A stretch of 64,000 nucleotides of DNA from Gemmata massiliana (GTDB taxonomy: Bacteria; Planctomycetota; Planctomycetia; Gemmatales; Gemmataceae). The notes under the pieces are model-generated. The model was not told the origin of the DNA and ran no database searches. It saw only the letters and a list, made by a program, of their open reading frames with translations. A program made the translations under genes and the position numbers. Location of the stretch: contig HG799475.1 in the NCBI GenBank assembly GCA_000531095.1, positions 78,686 through 142,685 of the forward strand. Direction: 5' to 3'. This document shows, piece after piece, positions 51,148 through 57,852 of this stretch (position 1 is its first letter; the number at the start of each line of letters is the position of its first letter).

Positions 51148-51403
51148 ACGCCGCCGGCCAGCGGACCGATGTCTTGCGGGGAAACGCGGGGCGCGTTAAC
51201 CTGCGGCCCGCGTTCAGCCGTCGCGGGTGAATCCCGAGTTCGGCGGCGTTACCACATCGAGCTACTCGCGGCGGACCGTTCACCCGATGCATGATCCACT
51301 CAACAACGACGCGTTGGAAACTCGCAAGCGGCTCACGAATAGGGAAGTCGTGTGAGCAGCTACGACCACGGGGATCATTGGGTTCGGCCTGTTTACTGTC
51401 GGA

Positions 51404-51667
51404 TTGGCGGGCGTGTTCTTACTCGGCCTGTTGGGGACGATGAGCGGAGAAGGAAATCTGGCGGCTGCCATCGGCGTCGGGTGCGTCTTGCTCATGCTCC
51501 CTTCCGCTGTGATCTTCGGGTTAGGGGTCGCGTGTCTAAACTTCTCGGCCGTCTCTGCCTACTCGCTTCTCGTCGGTAAGCCGGTCTACGGCACACTTGA
51601 ACCGGCGCGCCCTGCCACACCAGAAGCTGAACCGGGCGAGGCACTGGACTGGCGACGAGCGGATTGA
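51404..51667 (+). CDS. Small putative two-helix membrane protein inside IS66
   Basis: 87 residues from TTG 51404, the first usable start after a TGA at 51353. Two hydrophobic segments (AGVFLLGLLGTM; AAAIGVGCVLLMLPSAVIFG) and a hydrophilic proline-rich tail. The frame is open further upstream and already hydrophobic there (TTTGIIGFGLFTVG), so the true start may have been lost. Lies in the IS66 element after tnpC; either a passenger gene or older host DNA. No family recognised. Confidence 0.4.
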   Translation: MAGVFLLGLLGTMSGEGNLAAAIGVGCVLLMLPSAVIFGLGVACLNFSAVSAYSLLVGKPVYGTLEPARPATPEAEPGEALDWRRAD

Positions 51668-51743
51668 TGGTCCGGTGATCGAGCTGCGACAAAGTATGAC
51701 GCGCTAAACAAGTACCAGCCATTTTGCAAGTGGTTGCCCACTA

Positions 51744-53114
51744 GTGCAGTTTCAGGCGGATAGTTGTGCGAGGGGTTCCAGGTGTTCGCAGCCGTAGTAG
51801 TCGCACACACGAGTTCGGACCTCGTTGGCCGCGAGTAGGGGTCCCGGCTCGACGAACGCCTTCTTTGCCGTGTGCCCACTTGGGCTCGATCGGGTTGAGC
51901 CACGGGCTCTTCACCGGCAGGAAGCACGCCACGATCCGAACCCCGCCCTCCGCACGCGCCTTCTTGTTGTGGGACTTGATCCAGACGCGCACCCGCTTAC
52001 TGACGTGCCACGCCGCGTTGTCCCACACCAAGAGCAGCGCCTTCTTCCCCTCCTCGCCCAACCGCTTGCACACCCACGCCAAGTAGTCCTCGGTTACTTG
52101 CGAAACCGGGCGACCGGTCACGAACCGCAGCATCATCCGGCCCGTGTCCGCACGCAACCGCCCGTAGCACGACCGCGCCTTGGGGTCCGTATCACCCTTC
52201 GGCACCTCGCGCTCGACCAACCGCAACGGGCCGTCGTCCGACCAGGCGTGCATCGCCGGCAACGCCAGCCGACTCCACCAGCACTCGTCCTGATACCCCA
52301 GCACCCACTCCCGGTGCGCCGCCGCCAACCGGATCAGGCGGTCCCGCGCTTTTTTTCTAGGCCGGCAAACCTCGCTGGTGACGATCGAAACCGGCTTGAA
52401 ATAGATCGCATGAGCAACCGTCCGCTCACGCGAAACACCGGGGCGTTCCGACCAGGCGTGCATCGCCGGCAACGCCAGCCGACTCCACCAGCACTCGTCC
52501 TGATACCCCAGCACCCACTCCCGGTGCGCCGCCGCCAACCGGATCAGGCGGTCCCGCCTTTTTTTTCGCGCGTGCGCCGGGTCGGGGCTGGTGATCCACT
52601 TTTTGGCGCGTTTCCACCCGCTGCCCAGGCGCTTGACAGCCTGCCGAACGGCTTCGTGGGACAGCCGTCGCGGGGTCAATTCTTGCTCGAAAGCGACATC
52701 GGCCAACAGATCCAGGGTCCAGGTGCTTCGAGCCTTGCCGAAGCGTCGCGGGGACTGGTGCAGGATGCCCTTGAGCGGGTCCGCCTTCGCCTCATCGAGT
52801 ACGGGTTGGGCATCCTTTGGTCCGCGCTTCTTCTCCTTCAGGCAACCCGCGCCCTCCTTCTCGAAGGCGTGGAGGGTGTTGTGGACGGTCCCGATGGCGC
52901 AGCCCACGTGCGCCGCGATCCGGGCCGGTCGGCGGCCCTCAGCACTGGCCAAGAGGATCTGGGCGCGTCGGAGCGTGAACGCCTCGCGGCTACGGAGCCC
53001 GGCGCTGATTGCCTGGCGCTCCGGATCGGTGAGTTCGCGAACGAACAGAGGTGGTTTCATGACCTATTATTCGGGGCCAACCACCAATTACCAAGCAACC
53101 GAATGAGACTCCAC
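51744..53114 (-). mobile_element. IS630 family insertion sequence
   Basis: 1371 bp with TA on both sides (51742-51743, 53115-53116). Ends GTGCAGTTTCAGGCGG and, inverted, GTGGAGTCTCATTCGG, agreeing at 12 of 16 positions. The empty site is preserved in the MITE copy near 7.6 kb (TTGCCCAATAGCAACTTC versus TTGCCCAC-TA at the left flank and TA-GCAACTTC at the right), confirming the boundaries. Confidence 0.88.
51752..53060 (-). pseudogene. IS630 transposase with internal duplication and C-terminal frameshift
   Basis: ATG 53060 (MKPPLFVRELTDPERQAISA), HTH region (RIAAHVGCAIGTVHNTLHAF), then catalytic motifs GYQDECWWSRLALPAMHAW and LLLVWDNAAWHVSKRVR, and LNPIEPKWAHGK. The QDECWWSRL block occurs twice, since 52237-52347 and 52447-52557 are the same 111 bases, adding 70 residues. 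Near 51868 the frame should change to reach VRTRVCDYYGCEHLEPLAQL and the stop at 51752. An active enzyme is unlikely. Confidence 0.85.
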
Positions 53115-53163
53115 TAGCAACTTCTGCGATGACTTATGAGCAACGGATCAACGCGATTTGGTA

Positions 53164-53476
53164 TCACGGGTCTCCCGCCGGCGCTCGCAGAGATCGACCA
53201 GTTCCTCGCGGACAAGTCGCCCGACCCCTACGAGAAGATGGTGGACCGCCACCTCGCGTCGCCGCACTACGGCGAGCGCTTGGGCAAGTTCGAGTCGGCG
53301 CCGCGGGCTGCGCCGACTCGAACGGGTACTTCAACGTCGATAGCGACCGGCCGCTCGCGTGGAAGTAGCGCGATTTCGTCGTGAAGTCGTTCAATGCGGA
53401 CAAACCCTACGACCAGTTCGTGTGCGAACAACTCGCGGGTGACGAACTCGTCGGCTACGTGCCCGGCGGCAACCTA
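53164..53476 (+). pseudogene. DUF1549 protein, 3' continuation, truncated
   Basis: Continues the gene broken at 48348: TGLPPALAEIDQFLADKSPD, HLASPHYGERLGK, then a disturbed stretch at 53289-53322, then SNGYFNVDSDRPLAWK. A TAG stands where the family has tyrosine (WK-stop-RDFVVKSFNADKPYDQFV), and the gene ends at GDELVGYVPGGN, where an IS630 element begins. The DUF1553 half and any DUF1501 neighbour are missing. The extra stop shows decay after the first insertion. Confidence 0.8.
53289..53322. repeat. 13-bp inverted repeat replacing conserved DUF1549 codons
   Basis: TTCGAGTCGGCGC (53289-53301) is the exact reverse complement of 53310-53322, with an 8-base spacer. The right arm is the normal coding sequence for ADSN; the left arm sits where the family has the RWLDLARY segment, as if copied from the opposite strand. 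Confidence 0.7.
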
Positions 53477-53963
53477 TACTCTTCGCGGCCGGGAATGAGG
53501 TCTATCTTTGGGCGGTCTGATGTGGTGGAATAGACCGACCATAGAGGGCGGATCGAGGGCTCGACACACCACACTGACGTTCTCCGCCGCCGATCTCGAA
53601 GCTCTCGGCACGGAGCGATACGAGCACCCGGACCCGCGCGTGCAGCAACGCATGGAAGTGCTGTGGCTCATCAGCCAAGGCGAGACCCAAGCTCGCAGCG
53701 GTCCACTGGCGGGCGTCTCGAAAGCCACGGCGGCCCGGTACATCGCGATCTTCCGCCGGCACGGGGTGGCCGGTTTGAAGGCGTGCCCGTGGGTCCGGCC
53801 GGTCGGCGCGCTGGAGGCACATCCGGACGACCCTGGAGGCCGAGTTCCGCGAGCGGCCACCCCACACCGTCGCCGAAGCCGCCGAGCGGATCGAGACGTT
53901 GACCGGTGTGCGACGGAAGGAGACGCCGGTGCGCGCGTTCCTCAAAAAAGTCTCGGCCTGATA

Positions 53964-55119
53964 CATGAACCCGGACCCACTGTCTCATTTGTTGGTCTTC
54001 CGCTTGGGCCGTCCCTCGATGATGCTTTTGACCTTGTGGCGGACGGTCTGGAAGTAGCAGAGGCTGGCTCGGAGCGAGGTCTTGAGGTCGGCCAGGGTGT
54101 CGAACAGGCGGTTGTGCGTCGCCCGCCGCCGGAGCTTCTTCCAGAACCGTTCGATCGGGTTCAGCTGCGGGCTGTAGCTCGGTAACCGCTCGACCGGCCT
54201 CCCCCGATGCCACGGGGCGTTGTCGATCAACAGCACCACACGCGGGTGCTTCTCCCGCGGGTACGTTCGCCCCACATGACGCAGGTGGGCGGCGAAGGCC
54301 TCCTGCATCCGACGGGTCTTCGAGAGCCCCGTCTTCTTCTTGGCGTTCTTCGGGCTTTCCCGTGTGTTGGCATGAACCGCCGCGGTGGTCAGGTTGACGA
54401 CCGCGAACACGTACAGCAGATCCTTGCAGTCGCGAGTGCCGACCGTGGGCCGGTGCCCCTTGACCCCCAGCGTCGCGCAGAGCGTCGGAACCATCGGGAA
54501 CCGGGCCTCGTCCTGGCTCAACAGGACGATCTCCCCGGCGCGTGCCCGTTTCCCAGTTCGGCGATCTCCGGTCGGGCCGCAGCCTGCTTAACGGGGTCAC
54601 CTCGCTCGTGCCGGTACGTCGGCCGATAGAGACGAATGTTGATCCTGGAACAGAATCGCTGGACCGCGCTGCGGGAGGTGCGGATGCCCTTGGCCTTGAG
54701 CAGGTGGTCGGCCAGTTCCTCGTGGGTCCAGTTGGCCCGGTCCAGTCCCTGCTCGGCCGGTCCCTCGATCACCCACGTCCGGACCTCGTCAGCCAGCGAT
54801 GCCGGGATGTGCCCGGCCTTGCCCTTGGCCTTCTTGGGCCGGAGTCCGTCGAGCCCGTCGGCGCAGTACGCGTTGAGCCCTCGGGTGACGGTGCGTCGAT
54901 CGACGCCCAGGTCGCTAGCGATGTCCTGGCGGGCGCGTCCCCGATGGGCCATCAGTACGATCTGGAGGCGGTCCCGGAGTTTACGGTCCTCGGTCGAGCG
55001 GAACAGGGCTTCGAGGCGTTCGGCCTCGGTCGGCGGCAACTGGACGTGGATCAGGGTGAGGTCTCCAACAGAAGGGGGTACCAACTATTGGAGGATGCGA
55101 CACCCGCAATGGGTTCATG
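53964..55119 (-). mobile_element. IS630-type element B, copy 2
   Basis: 1156 bp with TA on both sides (53962-53963, 55120-55121) and ends CATGAACCC / GGGTTCATG identical to copy 1 at 47303-47917. Nearly full-length; lacks 36 bases that copy 1 keeps. Confidence 0.9.
53985..55084 (-). pseudogene. IS630-type transposase, one frameshift (copy 2)
   Basis: From ATG 55084 (MVPPSVGDLTLIHVQLPPTE): HTH region (ASDLGVDRRTVTRGLNAYCA), winged-helix region (WTHEELADHLLKAKGIRTSR), then a break near 54550 where one G is missing. The catalytic domain continues with LLSQDEARFPMVPTLCATLG, VVLLIDNAPWHRGRPV and YSPQLNPIERFWKKL, giving all three acidic residues. A 12-residue deletion lies between the second and third motif. 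Confidence 0.87.
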
Positions 55120-55590
55120 TATGAGGTGGCGTCGGATGGGGCCATTCCACGGCCCCCGAAGAAGACGATCGACGAGCACCGACAAACCCAGGCCGCGTTC
55201 CTTCGAGACGAACTGGAACCCGTGCTGACGCAGGCGCGGACCGGGCAACGGAGCGTGTTCTTCGTGGACGTCGCGCACTTCGTGCAGGGGTCGTTTTTGT
55301 GTTGCGTCTGATGCCTGGTGCGGATGTTCGTGCGCGCGGCGCGATTGGGGACCGTGTTGCTGTTCCTGCCCTCGTACTCGCCCAACCGGAACCTGATCGA
55401 GCGCCTCTGGAAGTTCGTCAAGAGGGAAGTGCTCAATAGCCGCCACCATCCGGATTTCAACAGGTTCCAAGATGCCATCGACGGGTGCTTGGCCGATCTG
55501 CCCACCAAGCACCGCGAGAAGCTGGCGACCCTGTTGACCCACAACTTCCAAACCTCGAACCGTGTGTCACTCCTGAGCGCGTAAAGCATA

Positions 55591-56030
55591 AATACGCGCT
55601 TCACTCGGTCGATGCGCTCGTTGATGAGGCTCCGGCACGGCCCCGCCCGAACCATATTTTGCCTCACAACCGCGAGCCCGTTGGGACCGAATTCCACGGC
55701 GGAAAGATCGGCGCGCCGTTCCCGAACGAGTTTGATGCTCCGCTTCAGACTCACCACCGCACTTCCGGGCTTACCGTCGGGATCGCGATCGTACCGGTCG
55801 GCGTGAACCAAGTACGCGACCAAGACCTCGGCCGCGGTGGCCGCCGCAAGTGAGGACGTGACGAGTTCGAGTTCCAAACGGGCTTTAGCGCCGAGAGACT
55901 CGGGCGAACCGAACGGGCCGGGCAGAAGATTCTGTCAACGAGCACCGGTGTGATCGGTCCAGACGACGCGCCCGCGGCCGGATTGACGGTGCAGGAGGTA
56001 AGAAGGCGTGAGTTTACGAGACGGAGGCAT
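55591..56030 (-). pseudogene. Tyrosine recombinase/integrase, N-terminal fragment
   Basis: ATG 56030 (MPPSRKLTPSYLLHRQSGRG). The planctomycete integrase opening continues through an in-frame TGA at about 55935 into LLPGPFGSPESLGAKARLEL. The core-binding domain follows: AAEVLVAYLVHADRYDRDPD, VEFGPNGLAVVRQNMVRAG and INERIDRVKRVF. It then stops at the TA where IS630 element A begins; the catalytic R-H-R-Y domain is absent from the window. A tRNA-like sequence lies 118 bases upstream. Recognised from similarity in pattern to planctomycete phage-type integrases. Confidence 0.68.
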
Positions 56031-56147
56031 GGTGCGGTTCCTCATGACGTTCTGTGGAATGATTCCACGGAACGATCGGTTTGGAAGCCGCGCCCGACAC
56101 GAGTCGAGGTAAGCGTAAAACGCTACGGCGAAAGGGTTTTCGGTCAG

Positions 56148-56220
56148 TGGGTCCGGTGGGAGTCGAACCCACTTCCAAGGTGTTATGAGCCACACCCGTC
56201 GCTCACGCCGAAGCACCCGC
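56148..56220 (-). other. tRNA-like sequence (CAT anticodon loop and T-arm), probably a remnant
   Basis: On the minus strand: GGTGTGGCTCATAACACC, resembling a methionine-type anticodon arm; a good T-arm GTGGGTTCGACTCCCAC; and a 3' acceptor half CGGACCCA. No matching 5' acceptor (GGGTCCG) or standard D-arm was found upstream, and the anticodon loop would have eight bases. It may be a truncated tRNA left at an integration site, or a diverged tRNA. Confidence 0.4.
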
Positions 56221-56340
56221 AACTCGTTGAAGAGCAACACTCTACCGCGTCCGCCGCCGGGTCTCAATTCTGCACATCCTTACACGCAATTTGCAGTAGT
56301 TATCAGTACCACCAGTTCACCATTTCCGTACCGGCTCCGT

Positions 56341-56382
56341 AGGTCGGTGAGGTGTTAGCTCCCGGGAGCTAACACCCGACCT
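56341..56382. repeat. Near-perfect palindrome
   Basis: 56351-56363 (GGTGTTAGCTCCC) is directly followed by its exact reverse complement to 56376. AGGTCGG (56341-56347) and CCGACCT (56376-56382) extend the symmetry. It lies about 100 bases before the small RHH-like gene. Confidence 0.75.
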
Positions 56383-56476
56383 CTACTGAACGCGATTTTA
56401 GGCTAGGGGGTGTATAATTCTAATGGGCACTTCCGTTCCCGGGGTGCCCTCCGGCCCTCGCTCCGAGGTATCCGTT

Positions 56477-56674
56477 ATGTCCGCCGTGACTGTGAAGTTC
56501 CCGCTCCCGCCCGATGAGCACCGCGCGCTGAAAGCACGCGCGGCGCTGTCGGGTCTGACGCTGCGCGAGTTCTGCCGCCGGCTCGCGCTGTCGGCCGTGC
56601 GCGCCGAACCGTCAGCGCAGCACCCCGCACCCGCCGTCAACCAACCCAGGGAAGCCGATGCCACCACCAAATAA
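56477..56674 (+). CDS. Small ribbon-helix-helix-like protein
   Basis: 65 residues from ATG 56477. The sequence TVKFPLPPDEHRALKARAAL and GLTLREFCRRLALSAVRAEP resembles a ribbon-helix-helix (CopG/Arc-like) DNA-binding protein: one beta strand and two helices, followed by a proline-rich tail. It overlaps the next gene by 17 bases, so the pair is co-transcribed. Could be an autoregulator of the following cluster; no toxin partner is recognised. Confidence 0.6.
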   Translation: MSAVTVKFPLPPDEHRALKARAALSGLTLREFCRRLALSAVRAEPSAQHPAPAVNQPREADATTK

Positions 56675-57815
56675 CCCCGCTCCCCCGCCAGGCGGCAACG
56701 GTACCGAGACCGGCGCGGACTGGCTCCGGGTGATTGTGGACCTCAAAGACGCGATCGAAAAGCTGAAGAACGCCGGAGGTGGTTCGGGTTCGGCGGGTTC
56801 GGCGCCTTTGAGCGGATCGCCCCCGAACCTCAACGGGCTGTTCGGGTGGCCCATGCCGAAGCGCCCGAAGGTGGCGAAGGCCGCGGCTGCCCTGAAGAAC
56901 GGTGGGTGGCCCGCAATGAAGAGCGGCTCCGGGCGCAAGAGGGGCGGCGCGCTCGGGATGGCTGCACTGGGCAAGCTGGCATCGTCGGCCGGCGCGCTGG
57001 GTCACGGGGCGATATCGAAACTGGCTCAGGCCAGCGCGCCGGTTCCCCAGCAACCGCCCGCCCCGGCCCAGATGCCGTCCCCGAACGCGGGCTGGTTCGG
57101 GCGCCGCCGGGGTATCGCTCAGTTGACGGGCGCGCTGGGCAAGGTGGTCCCGCGCACGTTCGGGCGGTCCGTGGCCCGGGGGCGCCAGCTCCGCGGGATG
57201 GGCATGGGGCTGAGACTGGCGGCGGGCGGCGCACGAGCGGCCGGCATGGGCGGTCTCGCGTCCGGGCTGGGTAGTGCGGGTATGGTCGCGGGGCGCTTGG
57301 GCGCCGTGGCCGGTGGGCCGTTGGGGATCGCGGTGGCGGCGCTCGTCACGGCGGGCGAGGCAGCGGGCAAGTTCGCTGGCGCTGTTCACACCGCGGCCGA
57401 AAAGACCGTGGAGAGCTACGAGCGCCTCGCACAACACTCGGGGCACATGGCGGCCATCTTCGGGGAGCGCGCGTTCCGCGAGGTGGTGCGGGACCAGCGC
57501 CAGGGGGAGCGGATCGCGAACACGGCGCGGGATCTGACGCGCTCCGAGCAGGATCTCAAGGACAACCTGGAGCCGATCGAGTCGCTCTTGGCGAACATCA
57601 AGAACACGATTCTGTCGCACATCGAGCAGATGATGGCAGACATGCTCCGGCCCGTGACCAATATCGCCGAAGTGCTCAACCGCGCGTTCGGGGGCGACGC
57701 CTCGAAGGGCACGATGCAAGAGGCCCTCGAAGAGGTGGCGCGCACGGTGGAGAAGCAACGCGCGGCGGGCGCGCCAGACTTTACAAGACCAACTGTGCAC
57801 CGGCACCGTCCATGA
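56658..57815 (+). CDS. Ala/Gly-rich protein of unknown function, possibly virion- or tail-associated
   Basis: 385 residues from ATG 56658. Proline-rich start, a short helical segment (DWLRVIVDLKDAIEKLKNAG), a long Ala/Gly/Arg-rich middle with hydrophobic stretches (GMGGLASGLGSAGMVAGRLG, GGPLGIAVAALVTAGEAAGK) and a helical C-terminal third (AEKTVESYERLAQHSGHMAA, EQMMADMLRPVTNIAEVLNR). The pattern recalls tape-measure-like or membrane-associated phage proteins, but no family is identified. It lies 37 bp before a second unassigned large gene. Confidence 0.6.
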   Translation: MPPPNNPAPPPGGNGTETGADWLRVIVDLKDAIEKLKNAGGGSGSAGSAPLSGSPPNLNGLFGWPMPKRPKVAKAAAALKNGGWPAMKSGSGRKRGGALGMAALGKLASSAGALGHGAISKLAQASAPVPQQPPAPAQMPSPNAGWFGRRRGIAQLTGALGKVVPRTFGRSVARGRQLRGMGMGLRLAAGGARAAGMGGLASGLGSAGMVAGRLGAVAGGPLGIAVAALVTAGEAAGKFAGAVHTAAEKTVESYERLAQHSGHMAAIFGERAFREVVRDQRQGERIANTARDLTRSEQDLKDNLEPIESLLANIKNTILSHIEQMMADMLRPVTNIAEVLNRAFGGDASKGTMQEALEEVARTVEKQRAAGAPDFTRPTVHRHRP

Positions 57816-57852
57816 CCTTCTTTTTCCGGCGTAAACACCGCGGAGCACAACA

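Larger units (their letters stand above)
49633..51715 (+). mobile_element. IS66-family insertion sequence (single large transposase)
   Basis: 2083 bp flanked by an exact 8-bp duplication CAGCCATT (49625-49632 and 51716-51723), as expected for IS66. Ends begin GTCATTGAATAGCGTGTCAT and, inverted, GTACTTGTTTAGCGCGTCAT, which agree at 15 of 20 positions. Carries tnpC and a small downstream reading frame, but no TnpA/TnpB, as in the ISBst12 subgroup. Confidence 0.9.
48349..53163. mobile_element. MITE-like element copy 2, carrying three nested insertion sequences
   Basis: Bounded by TACC (48349) and GGTA (53163) and by a 3-bp duplication TCA (48346-48348, 53164-53166). The element's own sequence survives in pieces 48349-48355, 49604-49632, 51716-51743 and 53115-53163. 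After removing the inner IS elements and their target duplications about 103 bp remain, matching the 102-bp copy at 7635-7736. The order of events is clear: MITE into the DUF1549 gene first, then the three IS elements into the MITE. Confidence 0.85.
53520..55584 (+). pseudogene. IS630 transposase A, interrupted and decayed
   Basis: 5' part: FSAADLEALGTERYEHPDPR, VLWLISQGETQARSGPLAGV and TAARYIAIFRRHGVAGLKAC, the family's HTH. A shift near 53825 is needed to read TLEAEFRERPPHTVAEAAER and VRAFLKK. Element B copy 2 then interrupts. The 3' part resumes at 55122 (IPRPPKKTIDEHRQTQAAFL), shows FFVDVAHFVQGSFL, a TGA near 55309, a deletion, then LPSYSPNRNLIERLWKFVKR with the catalytic glutamate and the stop at 55582. 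Confidence 0.75.
53477..55588 (+). mobile_element. IS630-type element A, split by element B copy 2
   Basis: TA at 53475-53476 and 55589-55590. Inner ends TACTCTTCGCG and, inverted, TGCTTTACGCG agree at 8 of 11 positions. The left flank is DUF1549 (plus strand) and the right flank a tyrosine integrase gene (minus strand), two genes that would not normally abut, so an adjacent deletion or rearrangement has happened. Confidence 0.75.

Noticed and set aside
55122..55584. Independent gene for the C-terminal transposase-like protein
   Set aside because: It is the continuation of the IS630 element A transposase, separated from its 5' half only by element B copy 2.
56148..56235. A functional tRNA-Met gene
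   Set aside because: The T-arm and a CAT loop are present but no 5' acceptor half pairing with CGGACCC and no normal D-arm were found, so only a tRNA-like remnant is claimed.
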